A stretch of DNA of 64,000 nt from Alistipes onderdonkii. Its GTDB lineage: Bacteria; Bacteroidota; Bacteroidia; Bacteroidales; Rikenellaceae. Below are positions 44,337 through 53,552 of this stretch, one piece after another (the stretch's first letter is position 1; each line of letters starts with the position of its first letter). The notes beneath the pieces were generated by a model that was not told the origin of the DNA, did no database searches, and worked only from the letters and a program-made list of their open reading frames with translations. The DNA lies in NCBI RefSeq assembly GCF_025145285.1, contig NZ_CP102251.1:3658001-3722000 (forward strand), written 5' to 3'. The position numbers were made by a program, and so were the translations under genes.

Positions 44337-45563
44337 CTACGCCCTCGGGGGTTCCAGCACCAGCAGGGGAATGAACAGGAAAAGCCCGAAGAGCACGATG
44401 CCGGCAATGCGGAGCACCCGTTTGCCGGGCGGCACGCGGCGGCGCAGCACGGCATAAACCACGGCCAGCACCGCCCCCAGCCCGAAGGCGAGACAGGAGA
44501 AATCGGCAAGGCGCGGCTTCACGTAGCCGTCGAGCGGCGAGGTGAACGACAGGCTGAAGGGAAAAAGGTACTCTGCCCGCCGTTCCCACGTTTGGGCGGC
44601 GGATCGAGGCACGTATTCGTCGGCACGCGAGTAATCGCGCGCATTGACCGCCACGAGCCGTTCGGACTCGGGCGCCTGCACCGTCACCGTCCAATAGAAC
44701 ATGTCGCCGATAATCATCATCCCTTCCCGCGCGGGGTCGAACGTCCCGACGGGCAGCTCATGCAGCGAATAATCCTCGGCCTCGAGGGCGTAGAAGCGGT
44801 TGTCCTTGTCGACCAAAAAGCCGAACAGCCGGTGGTCGGCATATTCCGTGACGAAGATATGGCGGATCCCCAACTCAGCGGGAATATCCGTACGGCGGAC
44901 GAACGGACGACCTCGCATCTGCTTGAGGTGATAGACCTTAAAATCGTTGTCGACAATGAAATAACCGTTGTCATAGTCCTTGCGGGTCGAGGCATTGCCG
45001 GCGATGACGCGCGCGGGGAATGCGAAGCCCTTGTCCTTCATCACACGGGTGAAGGCATCGCTCTTGGCCCGGTCGAGGGTATTGGTAGCCATGTCCACGA
45101 ACTCGATCCCATCCCCCGTGATGCGGAACACGTCCGTGGGGGATTTGAAATCGACCCGCGCGGGCATCGACTCCAGCAACTGATAGAGCCCGGGCTTGCG
45201 GCGGTTGATCTCGGAAGGGGAGCTGCGGAAGATGAAGCCCGAGCGCTCGGCGTCGCGGACATCGACCGCAACGCCCTCGATGCGGGACGGGAAACGCCCT
45301 TCGGAGGCAAGCTGGCGGTAGTAGAACATCGGGAGGATGCTGTCGAACTGGTGTTCGGTGTAGGTATTGCCCTTGAAATCGCGCCCGGCGATCTTTCCCT
45401 CCCCGTCGTAGGAAATCGACGCGAAACTATGCGTCACGCAGCTGTAAAGGGTGAAGGGCGACCACGACGGCGATGCGAAGAGGAAGGTGTAGAACCACGG
45501 CAGCAGCCACGCCAGCAACAGCGTGGCGAGGAGGATGACGGCGGTCTTGATAGTCTTTATCAT
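44337..45563 (-). CDS. DUF4857-family membrane protein
   Basis: 408 residues. One N-terminal helix (8-29) is followed by a ~300-residue extracytoplasmic region (DGEGKIAGRDFKGNTYTEHQFDSILP to ESERLVAVNARDY). Two or three C-terminal helices end in RIAGIVLFGLFLFIPLLVLEPPRA. This is the DUF4857 pattern. It is the last gene of a seven-gene operon with an ABC ATPase and permease, so it may be an accessory subunit of that transporter. Function not known. Confidence 0.83.
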   Translation of the reverse strand: MIKTIKTAVILLATLLLAWLLPWFYTFLFASPSWSPFTLYSCVTHSFASISYDGEGKIAGRDFKGNTYTEHQFDSILPMFYYRQLASEGRFPSRIEGVAVDVRDAERSGFIFRSSPSEINRRKPGLYQLLESMPARVDFKSPTDVFRITGDGIEFVDMATNTLDRAKSDAFTRVMKDKGFAFPARVIAGNASTRKDYDNGYFIVDNDFKVYHLKQMRGRPFVRRTDIPAELGIRHIFVTEYADHRLFGFLVDKDNRFYALEAEDYSLHELPVGTFDPAREGMMIIGDMFYWTVTVQAPESERLVAVNARDYSRADEYVPRSAAQTWERRAEYLFPFSLSFTSPLDGYVKPRLADFSCLAFGLGAVLAVVYAVLRRRVPPGKRVLRIAGIVLFGLFLFIPLLVLEPPRA

Positions 45564-45581
45564 AAATCCGTTATTTTCGTT

Positions 45582-46253
45582 TTAATCCTGACACCCCTGC
45601 TTGAAACGATAAACCGAGAGCAGCGGGAAGAACAATACGCACAGTAGCAGCGCGAGCAGCCATGGCAACATGCCGTCGTAGGCCTGCGGGGTTTCCGACA
45701 GGAAGAAGAGGCGGCATACGCCCACGGCGACCAGGATGTCGGCGACTCGCCGCCGCCACGTCGGTTCGAGGCATACCCAGGCCGCAAGCGGATAGAGCGC
45801 CAGCCCGGCCAGGTACCACGGAAGCGAGGTCAGCAGGATGCGGGAGACCAGCTCCGGGGCGAGCAGGGTGTGGAAGTAGCACCACAGCACGAACGCCTGC
45901 ACGGCGGACAGCACGGCCAGCGCCGCAAGCCCGACGCCCATCATCAGCAGGATCATCTTCCGCTGCGGGAAAGGCAGGTGCAGGGTGAGTTTCAGACGCT
46001 TGTGGGTCATCTCGGGAATGAACTGCACCAGCGCCAGCAATACGCCCAGCAGCACGGGCAGGTATTGGAGGATGTCGATGAAGACGACCTCCTTTTCGAG
46101 CATGACTTCCCAGATGTGGGCAGCCCCCTTGAAGGTTATTACGCGCTGAACCCGCAGCAGGGCATAGGCCGTGAACCCGGCAAGGAACAGGGCCGCCACG
46201 AGACAGAACCAGCGCATCTTGATCCACTCTTTGTAAAATATGGCTTTGATCAT
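45582..46253 (-). CDS. ABC-2-like membrane permease subunit
   Basis: 223 residues with six hydrophobic helices and short loops; it starts MIKAIFYKEWIKMRWF, a pattern seen in ABC-2 permeases partnered with a separate ATPase. There is no ATPase motif. It lies 11 bp after the ATPase gene and 18 bp before the DUF4857 gene. The ATG at 46253 is preferred; the open frame continues upstream inside the ATPase gene and is not protein-like there. Confidence 0.8.
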   Translation of the reverse strand: MIKAIFYKEWIKMRWFCLVAALFLAGFTAYALLRVQRVITFKGAAHIWEVMLEKEVVFIDILQYLPVLLGVLLALVQFIPEMTHKRLKLTLHLPFPQRKMILLMMGVGLAALAVLSAVQAFVLWCYFHTLLAPELVSRILLTSLPWYLAGLALYPLAAWVCLEPTWRRRVADILVAVGVCRLFFLSETPQAYDGMLPWLLALLLCVLFFPLLSVYRFKQGCQD

Positions 46254-46264
46254 AGTATCGCGGT

Positions 46265-47152
46265 TTAATATTTTCCGGTCAGCCCGATAAAGGCGTCTTC
46301 GAGGTTCATCGCCTCGGCTTTCAGGTCGCCGCAGGCGATCCCGGCGCGCTGGAGCACGCCCTGCACCGTGGCGGGCGAATCGAACGAATAGAGCTCGGCG
46401 CGGCCGTTCAGCACGGCGGGATGGTAAATGCCCGACCCGGCGGGAAGCACCACCCCCTGCTGCACATCGAACGTATAGCGGCGGAATGTGGCGAGCAGTT
46501 CGGCCACGGGCATCTGCACGAGGATGCTCCCGTAGTCCATGATGATGCAGTCGTCGACGAGTTTCTCCATGTCCTGGATGATATGCGACGTGAGGAAAAC
46601 GGTTTTCTCCTCGCCCTGGGCGTATTCGCGCAGGTATTCCACGAACAGGCGCCGGTAGCCGGGGTCGAGCCCCATCGAGAAGTCGTCGAGTACGAGCAGC
46701 TCGGCATCCTGCGCCAGGATGAGCCCGAGCGCCACCTGGGAACGCTGGCCGCAGGACATGCGCGAAATACGCTGCCGCGGCGCCACGCGGAGCTTCTCCA
46801 TCAGGCCGTAGTAGGCGTCGCGGTTCCAGCGCGGATAGAACTTCGAATAGAAACGTTCGATCTGCTCGATGGTCATGAAGGCGTACTGCACATGCCCTTC
46901 GATGAGCAGGGCGATGCGCGCCCGCGTCCGGGGAGACATCGTGCGGATGTCTTCGCCGAAGATCAGGCACTCGCCGGCACGGGGCCGGAGGTAACCGCTC
47001 AGGATGTTGATCGTGGTGGTCTTACCGGTGCCGTTCTTACCCAAAAGTCCGAGGATCCGCCCGCGCGGAACCTCGAAACTCAGGTCTTTATAGATCAGCC
47101 GCTCCCCGTAATAATGGGTCAGGTTGCGGCATTCGATTACGGAATCCGTCAT
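46265..47152 (-). CDS. ABC transporter ATP-binding protein
   Basis: 295 residues. Walker A is GLLGKNGTGKTT (~35-46), with Walker B LLVLDDFSMGLDPGYRR and an H-loop LTSHIIQDMEKL. The signature is MSCGQRSQVALGLIL, with Cys in place of the second Gly-like position of LSGGQ. A Q-loop-like IEGHVQYAFMTIEQIERF precedes a C-terminal regulatory region. It should energise the permease encoded 11 bp downstream. Short ABC-2 systems like this move lipids, peptides or cofactors. Confidence 0.92.
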   Translation of the reverse strand: MTDSVIECRNLTHYYGERLIYKDLSFEVPRGRILGLLGKNGTGKTTTINILSGYLRPRAGECLIFGEDIRTMSPRTRARIALLIEGHVQYAFMTIEQIERFYSKFYPRWNRDAYYGLMEKLRVAPRQRISRMSCGQRSQVALGLILAQDAELLVLDDFSMGLDPGYRRLFVEYLREYAQGEEKTVFLTSHIIQDMEKLVDDCIIMDYGSILVQMPVAELLATFRRYTFDVQQGVVLPAGSGIYHPAVLNGRAELYSFDSPATVQGVLQRAGIACGDLKAEAMNLEDAFIGLTGKY

Positions 47153-47159
47153 GGGAAGG

Positions 47160-48401
47160 TCAGTTCTTGAGCGACGGCGTGGCCTCGGGCGTGAAGTCCG
47201 TGGTCGAATTGTTCGTATCCATGTAGTAGGGCGCAGAGGTCGTGCTCACCGCTTTGCGGCGGACGCTCTTGCCGAAGCGGGTTTCATCGCCGTCGATCTT
47301 GCCGCAGTAAGTCCAGCCCGCATCGAGCAGCGGCGAGGTGACGATCCAGGCGAACATTTCCTCGATCGAGAGGTTCACCACGTCGACGATCCACGAATTG
47401 GGGACTTTCCAGAAGTCGTCGCTCATGGGGAAGGTGCCGTAGTCGGGGACGACCATATCGTACTCGACCGTATAGGCGTAGTCCGAGGCGAAGCTCTCGG
47501 CGGTCACGCCTTCGCCCAGGCGGCCGATCGCATAGGTATAGAAACCGCGGTTATGCCATGTCCAGAAGTCGTCGGCGAAGAGCGTCGTCACGTTGGGGAC
47601 GTTGGGGTTGTCCATGTCCTCGTCGTCCAGCGAGTTGAAATACTCGAACGTCGCGCCCGAGAGATCCAGCGACAGCGAATTGAACTCGGTGTGGTCGATG
47701 GCCGTGTCGGCGATGACGACCGAAGCGCCCGGGGCCACAGGGTAGTCCGTACCCGAACCGGGCAGGATGAGGCCGCCGTCGACGGTGAAATAATCCGACA
47801 TGATGTCGGGCGTATAGTCGTATTTATCCACCGTCATGAAGGCCGACTTGAAAATCACCAGCCCGTCGGCGTAGAGCGTCCTGTCGGAGTTGTTGGTGAT
47901 CTTCATATACTGGTCGCCGTAATAGGGCATCCCCTCGGGGGTCTCGGTTCCGGTATAGAAAATCTCCTCGATGACGAAATCATCGGATTTCATCGCAGCC
48001 ACGGTCGTCTCGACGGTCAGTGTGTTCGATGCGGCCGACACGGCGACCCCTTCGCGCGAGGCCTCGATATCGCGGTCGGCCGTCTTGCCGTCGACCGTGT
48101 AGCTGATCTTTCCCGACACGGCGATGTTATACGACCCCTCCTCGAGGGTCGCACCGACCTCATAGGCACCGCTTCCCGCCGACGCGAATTCGGTGACGCG
48201 GACGACATCGCCCGTCGCAACCCGGGTGAAGGCCACGTCGACGGAAGATAGCTGCGGATCGGTCAGGCTGATCGGCATGTTCAGTTTGAGGGTGAAATCC
48301 ACGGGATCGGCCCCGGTTCCGGGTTCGTTGTCCGAGCACGATGCGGCGCCCAGCAGGATGCCCGAAGCCGCGATTGCATAGAAAAGATGTTTGATACTCA
48401 T
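47160..48401 (-). CDS. DUF4876-family lipoprotein
   Basis: 413 residues. The lipoprotein signal is MSIKHLFYAIAASGILLGAASC (Cys22). A beta-sandwich-like N-terminal region (LKLNMPISLTDPQLSSVDVAF, LEEGSYNIAVSGKISYTVDGK) precedes a domain with FVIEEIFYTGTETPEGMPYYGDQYMKITNNSD, the DUF4876 pattern. Surface or periplasmic location is likely. It stands between a barrel gene and the ABC ATPase of the same operon, so it may be a ligand-binding partner of the TonB receptor. Confidence 0.82.
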   Translation of the reverse strand: MSIKHLFYAIAASGILLGAASCSDNEPGTGADPVDFTLKLNMPISLTDPQLSSVDVAFTRVATGDVVRVTEFASAGSGAYEVGATLEEGSYNIAVSGKISYTVDGKTADRDIEASREGVAVSAASNTLTVETTVAAMKSDDFVIEEIFYTGTETPEGMPYYGDQYMKITNNSDRTLYADGLVIFKSAFMTVDKYDYTPDIMSDYFTVDGGLILPGSGTDYPVAPGASVVIADTAIDHTEFNSLSLDLSGATFEYFNSLDDEDMDNPNVPNVTTLFADDFWTWHNRGFYTYAIGRLGEGVTAESFASDYAYTVEYDMVVPDYGTFPMSDDFWKVPNSWIVDVVNLSIEEMFAWIVTSPLLDAGWTYCGKIDGDETRFGKSVRRKAVSTTSAPYYMDTNNSTTDFTPEATPSLKN

Positions 48402-48437
48402 AGGTTTAAAAAATTATTTAGGTGAATATTATCCGTT

Positions 48438-49982
48438 TCAGAACGCAATGCCGCAGGCAACCCGCGCATGGTGCGCCGCCGTGTTGTCGCCGTAAAGCCC
48501 GCCCCCGTAATCCGCCGCGAGGAAGAGCGACATCCGGCGGCGCAGCGCGTAATCGGCACGCAGCCCCAGCCGGAATGTAGCGGCATCCTGCCGCAGGCGG
48601 CCGTAGTCGTACTGCACCATGCGGACGAGCGGCGCGGCGAGGTCGGCGACAGGGAGCGTGAGGTCGGAATCCAGGCCCGCGGTATAGCCGCCTCCGGCTT
48701 CAAGGCGCAGGAGCAGGCTGCGGCGTTGCAACACGCAGCGGAAATCGACACCGCCGCCGGCACGGGTAAATTCCATGTTCTGGGCAGGGTAGAGGTAGTC
48801 CGATGTCCGGCGCCGGTATTCGCCCCACGGGCAGACGTACCACGCATGGCCCGCCGCCTCCACGCCGAACACCGCCTCGGCGCGCCCCTGCAGGGCGCTG
48901 TATTCGAACAACGTCAGGAATCCCAGCGTCCCGCTCCCCTGGGAAGAGTTGTTGTCGTCCACGATGCCCTCATCCCCGCGGCGGTAGTCGTAGCGCGCCT
49001 TCAGGGCGACGCCCCAGCGCAGGCCGTTTCCCGAGCCCCCCAGCCAGGCGGCCTCGGCATGGAACGACCGGGGAACGACCTTCTGCAACACCAGGTCGGC
49101 ACTGCCGGGCAGCTCCTTTTCGATGTGCAGGTACTCGTACCCCGCCGCAAGGTGCAGGCCCCCGCGCCCCGCATCGGGCACCAGCGCGAGCGTCAGCCCG
49201 TAGCCGCTGCCACGATATCGGGTCTGGGAGTTCGCATTGCCCTCGAACCCGGCGTAATGCGACCCGAGGCCCGAGAGGTGGTAGACGCCCTTCTCGCCGG
49301 CGGAATGGGCGTACTGTATCTGGGAACCCGATTGCTTGTAGACGCGGAGTGCGGCCGAAAGCCCCAGGCGGTAGTTCCCCATCCGCACGGAAGCGCCGGC
49401 GCCGGCGTCGATGTCGATGGCGACGTTCCGGATCCGGGGATCGGAGTCGCGGTATTCGTGCAGGGCGCGGGCACCGGCCTCCAACGCCCAGGTATACCTG
49501 CCGCTGCGGTGCCCGTAACCGCCGCCGAAAGTGTACTCTTCAGAGGTGAGATCCCCGCCAATGGAGTCGGCGACGACATAGGGGAAGACCAGGTCGTAGT
49601 CCGACGAGGCGTTCCACACGACGTTGCGTTTGGCACCCCGGAGGTAACCGGCATCGCCCCAGACGGTACCCTTGCCGGAGATATGTTTGTAGCTCCCGGC
49701 CGAGAAGCGGCCGAAATCGCCGCCGTCGCCTTTTTGCTGTTCGAGGGCTTTCTCCTCGCGCCGCATTTCGTAGCCGACCGAAATTTCGGAGAGGGAACCG
49801 GCGAAGGCTTCGCTGCGGAGCGCCGGAGTCGCATAGGCCGTAGCCGCGAGTGCCGCGACGGGCGACGCATGTTCGCGCTGGGTGCGGAACAGCGAGGCCG
49901 AATCGGTCTGCTGCGCAAAGGCTGCGCCGGTGGCTGCAAGCCCCGTTGCAGCGAACAGTATGGTGCGCAGAATTCCCATCAT
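48438..49982 (-). CDS. DUF6850-like outer-membrane beta-barrel protein
   Basis: 514 residues with a signal peptide (MMGILRTILFAATGLAATGAAFA). Alternating beta strands fill the whole length, ending in ...NTAAHHARVACGIAF with the aromatic C-terminal residue of outer-membrane barrels. It resembles the barrel family named DUF6850. Its ATG overlaps the stop of the preceding lipoprotein gene by four bases. It shares the operon with a TonB receptor, DUF4876 and an ABC system. Confidence 0.75.
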   Translation of the reverse strand: MMGILRTILFAATGLAATGAAFAQQTDSASLFRTQREHASPVAALAATAYATPALRSEAFAGSLSEISVGYEMRREEKALEQQKGDGGDFGRFSAGSYKHISGKGTVWGDAGYLRGAKRNVVWNASSDYDLVFPYVVADSIGGDLTSEEYTFGGGYGHRSGRYTWALEAGARALHEYRDSDPRIRNVAIDIDAGAGASVRMGNYRLGLSAALRVYKQSGSQIQYAHSAGEKGVYHLSGLGSHYAGFEGNANSQTRYRGSGYGLTLALVPDAGRGGLHLAAGYEYLHIEKELPGSADLVLQKVVPRSFHAEAAWLGGSGNGLRWGVALKARYDYRRGDEGIVDDNNSSQGSGTLGFLTLFEYSALQGRAEAVFGVEAAGHAWYVCPWGEYRRRTSDYLYPAQNMEFTRAGGGVDFRCVLQRRSLLLRLEAGGGYTAGLDSDLTLPVADLAAPLVRMVQYDYGRLRQDAATFRLGLRADYALRRRMSLFLAADYGGGLYGDNTAAHHARVACGIAF

Positions 49983-50395
49983 CGGTCGGCACCGGCGCTC
50001 CCGGACACCGCGTTTTCATACCAGAGCAAATCGACTGAGACGGATTCCGCATCGCGGAGCAACGCCGCCCGCGCATCGGCCGTCACCTGCCGCATGTGCG
50101 ATTCGCCGGTGGATTTGACAATGTATTCGACAGTGCTGCCGCTGCCGATCTTTATCGAATAGATCCCTTTCTGCAACCGGATCGCGAGCACCCCGTCGCG
50201 GAAATCGGACGAGGAGACCGAACGCCTGGTATTGGCGTTGGTGAACACCGCCGTAGCCTGGAAGCGCACCATCTGGAGGGAATCGGGCAGGACGGCCGTA
50301 AGCGTCGCTTCGGTGAACAGGGCCTCCGTATTCTTTTCCACACAGGAACAGAGCACGGCACAGCACGGGAGCAGGGTGAACAATATCTTCTTCAT
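49979..50395 (-). CDS. Small lipoprotein
   Basis: 138 residues. The signal MKKILFTLLPCCAVLCSC is followed by EKNTEA, so a lipobox Cys near 18 is likely. The rest looks like one beta-sandwich domain (LTAVLPDSLQMVRFQATAVFTNANTRRSV, IYSIKIGSGSTVEYIVKS). I do not recognise a family. It is the second gene of the TonB-receptor operon, 4 bp after the receptor, and overlaps the barrel gene by 4 nt. Confidence 0.78.
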   Translation of the reverse strand: MKKILFTLLPCCAVLCSCVEKNTEALFTEATLTAVLPDSLQMVRFQATAVFTNANTRRSVSSSDFRDGVLAIRLQKGIYSIKIGSGSTVEYIVKSTGESHMRQVTADARAALLRDAESVSVDLLWYENAVSGSAGADR

Positions 50396-50399
50396 AGCG

Positions 50400-53174
50400 T
50401 CATAGCCTGAAATTAACTTCCATTCCGAAATAAGGGGATGCATGGCGGCGTACGCGCACGCCGTCGATCTTGTAGCTCGGCATGTAATTGAACATCTGCG
50501 TAATGAACATGGCCACCATCACCTTCTCGCGGAAGAGCTTTTTGGTGACTTTCAGGTTGGTAGTCATGTAGAAAGGAATGTTTTCCCAACGGAAGGCCGC
50601 CTGGTTGTAGGAGCGGACGAGCCACTTGAGGTAGGGATCGGCGGCCGATTCGTCGGTGTAGTCACGGACGACCCCGTCGGGGCCGAAATAGGCGAACGGG
50701 CGGCTGCTCTTGGCGCCGTTGTACTGCCGGTAGTGCCACCGGCACTGGAACGTGAACGAGAAGCCGAGCCCCAGGCGGGGAATGTCGGTGTCAACCATGA
50801 AATTGGTATGCCACATCTCCCGGATGTAGTTGCCGTCGGAAGCATAGATCCCGGTGTAGACATACGGCTTGCCGTTGATGACCGTCCCGGGATTTTCGTA
50901 TACCGGGTCGCTGTTGCCGTATTCGGTGCGGAACCAGGCTCCGGTGACCGTCAGACGGGTGCGCAGGGACTCGATGCGCTGCGAGGAGAAGGTGAATTCG
51001 ACGCCCCGCTTGCGGGTGCGGCTGCCGTTGGTCGCCACGCCCGCCGCACGCACCAGCGTGTCGACCGTGTAGGGCATGCCTTCGAGCGAAGGGGGCCCTT
51101 CGAGCTGGGAATCGTCCACGCCGCTGTAATCGTACTGTTTGCGGGTATAGCTCGCATAGCGGTTCGCCGTGCGGAACCCCGACTTCATGTCCTCCTCGAA
51201 ATAGGTGAGCGAAAAGCGGTTGCCGTCCAACGTCACGTCGCCGCGCACCTCCCATTTGAAATTGCGCGCGGCGCCGAGCGAATAGTTCGTCGGGTCGACG
51301 ACATAGGTCACCATGTTGATGCGGCGGAAAGCCGGGTTGGCGTGGTAATAATTGAGCTGCTGGAAATCGTAGTAGAGCGGTGCGGGGTAGAGCTGATCCA
51401 TCGTCGGCGTCTTGGTATGCCATCCGACGCCTCCGGAAACGGCGGTTTCGAGCGTACGGCGGCCGAGCTTCAACACCGGGAACGCGAAACGCGCGTTGAA
51501 ACGGGGATCGAAATAGAACCTGCCGCGCAGGGCGTATTCCCGCGACAGGTTGAGCATGGTGGTGGCGCGCACGCCGGCCATCACTTCGAGCCGCGAGCGG
51601 CCGAGGGCGACCGTCGTATTGTCCTCGACGAACAGGCCGAGGTCGTGCTGTGCCGGAATGTCGCTGTAGGCCCGCGGGCGCGTGGCGGCGTCGGACGAAA
51701 GGGGGTGCAGCATGTCGTATACCTGCCCGCGCCCGAGGTTCTTGTCCAGCGCCCAGTCGGCTCCCGCAACGATGGTGCTGGAGGTCGCGGCGGTCTTGAC
51801 CCCGAAGGTGGCCAGTGCCTTGGCATAGGCGTTCAGGGGCTGGCCGTCGACCGTCAGGTCGGCAATGTAGCTCGCTTCGAGGAACTGGGCGTCGTGTTCG
51901 CCCGGGGCGAGGCTGTTGGGCACGGCCGTAGGGCGGGTCACCTGCATGAACTTCCGGCGCTCGATGCGGTCGCGCGAGTAATCGACCGAAGCGGTGGCTT
52001 CGAAGGAGCGGAAGAAGCCCTCCTTCTTCGAGGTGTAATCGAAACCGACGCTCAGCGCGAAGCGGTTGTATTTGGATTTGAAGTCGTCGAGATTGCCGTT
52101 GTTGCTCTCCGGGTCGACTTTCCGGTTGTCGAACGACCCGGTATAGTCGAGGTTCGTACCCAGTGCGAGGGTGTGATCCGGCGAAGCGTCCCAGGTTTTA
52201 TGGATGCGCAGCGACCCGGTCATGCGCTTGTAGTTTTCGAGTTTGTTGCGCGGGTCGGCCTTGGAGTCGAGCAGATCGGCGCCGATATTGACCGTGAGGC
52301 CGCGGTCGGGAATTTCGAAACCCTTGCCGACGGAGAAGAGTTTACTGTCCATATCCGCCTTGAAACGGGCGGTCAGCGCCTTCCCGCCCCGTTTTCGCTC
52401 GATCTTCACCAGACCGCTCGTCAGGTCGCCGTACTCGACCGAGGGGATACCGCGGACGATCTCGACATGCTGGATCTCGTCGGTGGAGATCGACCGCATG
52501 TCAACACCCTTGTTTATAAACAGTTTGCGTTCGAGGAGCTGGTCGGCCCCGGGAATATACTGCATGTTGGCGTCGTTGCGCATGGGGGCGCCGTCGATGA
52601 CGAAAGAGGTACCGAGGGACGAAGTGGCGTAATCGTCATTCGAAATGCCGATCTCGCGCAGATGGATCGTATTGGGCGCCGACAACACCGGCGACGAGGA
52701 GGAGCCGCCCGGAAGCAGTGCAAGCAGGTCGGCGAAACTCGACGGCTGGATGTGCTCCATCGCCTTGCGGTCGATCACCGAGGAGCTGGTGACCCCCTTC
52801 GATTCGGAGGCCGTGACGACGACGTCCTGGATGGAGACGGAGGCGATACGAAGGCGCACCGTATGGTACTGGTCGCGCGCCTCAACGGCCGCAACCGACA
52901 TGTGCCGCGGTTCGTACCCGACGAACGTAATGCCGGCATCGTACATGTCGGCAGGAAGCGTGAAGACGCATTTACCGTCGAGACCCGTCGTCGCGGCGTA
53001 CATCTTCCCGTCCGCATGGGCTTTCAGCGCGATGGTGGCGTAGGCGAGCGGGGTATGCAGCGAATCGGTGACTTCGAACACCACCTTGCCGCCCGCCGCA
53101 GGCTGCGCGCTGGCCGGGCACGAAAGCAGAAGCACGCCGAAAATGAATGTCAGGCAATGTAAGATTCGCGTCAT
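50400..53174 (-). CDS. TonB-dependent receptor
   Basis: 924 residues with a signal peptide (MTRILHCLTFIFGVLLLSCPASA). Residues ~28-110 form a carboxypeptidase-like regulatory domain (EVTDSLHTPLAYATIALKA). A possible TonB box, QDVVVTAS, follows near 115. The plug (~120-260) carries FADLLALLPGGSSSSP, SFVIDGAPM, ISTDEIQHVEIVRGIPSVEYGDLTSGLVKIERK. A ~650-residue barrel ends in SPYFGMEVNFRL. The substrate is unknown; siderophore, heme or another cofactor would fit the neighbouring operons. It is first gene of the seven-gene operon. Confidence 0.92.
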   Translation of the reverse strand: MTRILHCLTFIFGVLLLSCPASAQPAAGGKVVFEVTDSLHTPLAYATIALKAHADGKMYAATTGLDGKCVFTLPADMYDAGITFVGYEPRHMSVAAVEARDQYHTVRLRIASVSIQDVVVTASESKGVTSSSVIDRKAMEHIQPSSFADLLALLPGGSSSSPVLSAPNTIHLREIGISNDDYATSSLGTSFVIDGAPMRNDANMQYIPGADQLLERKLFINKGVDMRSISTDEIQHVEIVRGIPSVEYGDLTSGLVKIERKRGGKALTARFKADMDSKLFSVGKGFEIPDRGLTVNIGADLLDSKADPRNKLENYKRMTGSLRIHKTWDASPDHTLALGTNLDYTGSFDNRKVDPESNNGNLDDFKSKYNRFALSVGFDYTSKKEGFFRSFEATASVDYSRDRIERRKFMQVTRPTAVPNSLAPGEHDAQFLEASYIADLTVDGQPLNAYAKALATFGVKTAATSSTIVAGADWALDKNLGRGQVYDMLHPLSSDAATRPRAYSDIPAQHDLGLFVEDNTTVALGRSRLEVMAGVRATTMLNLSREYALRGRFYFDPRFNARFAFPVLKLGRRTLETAVSGGVGWHTKTPTMDQLYPAPLYYDFQQLNYYHANPAFRRINMVTYVVDPTNYSLGAARNFKWEVRGDVTLDGNRFSLTYFEEDMKSGFRTANRYASYTRKQYDYSGVDDSQLEGPPSLEGMPYTVDTLVRAAGVATNGSRTRKRGVEFTFSSQRIESLRTRLTVTGAWFRTEYGNSDPVYENPGTVINGKPYVYTGIYASDGNYIREMWHTNFMVDTDIPRLGLGFSFTFQCRWHYRQYNGAKSSRPFAYFGPDGVVRDYTDESAADPYLKWLVRSYNQAAFRWENIPFYMTTNLKVTKKLFREKVMVAMFITQMFNYMPSYKIDGVRVRRHASPYFGMEVNFRL

Positions 53175-53552
53175 AATTTCTGTTTGCAGAGTGGGACAAA
53201 GGTAGGCCTGCCCCGGAAACGGCACAATCGCCAGTTTTAGGTAAATTTCCGGCGGAACTCATCAAAAATAGCGAGCCCGGGCCGGATGAAAGCAGTGGGC
53301 GGCAGAAGCGAGGAGGTGAGCTCGCAACGGGTAAAGGAGCACAGGGCGCGGCTGGGTACGGCCGGAAATGGAGAAAGGCACCGGCGGAAGGTGCGGCGGG
53401 GTGCGGCAGGAAATCGGGGAAAGGCACCGGCAGCCAGCGCCAGCGGCGGGTACTTGCCCGCGGAGGAAGAGCGATGATCCGGCAGCAGAAAAAGCCGCAA
53501 AAACATGGAATCCCGGCTAATTTTCGTTAATTTAGCACCCGTATTGCAGCAT
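53175..53552. other. Divergent intergenic region with the TonB-operon promoter and a GA-rich block
   Basis: The leftward promoter occupies 53197-53228. Between about 53290 and 53480 the sequence is purine-rich without protein character and contains an imperfect repeat: GGAAATGGAGAAAGGCACCGGC near 53371 and GGAAATCGGGGAAAGGCACC near 53408. Just before the regulator gene at 53553, TAATTTAG (53528-53535) is one base off a -7 box. Confidence 0.5.
53197..53228 (-). promoter_or_regulatory. Promoter of the TonB receptor operon
   Basis: On the minus strand TACCTTTG (53197-53204) matches TAnnTTTG, with ATTG (53225-53228) 20 bp upstream as a -33-like box. Seven genes with very short gaps probably depend on it. 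Confidence 0.65.

Noticed and set aside
50442..53162. Long plus-strand open frame opposite the TonB receptor
   Set aside because: Same reasoning: a GC-driven shadow frame. The minus strand encodes a recognisable receptor with plug and barrel.
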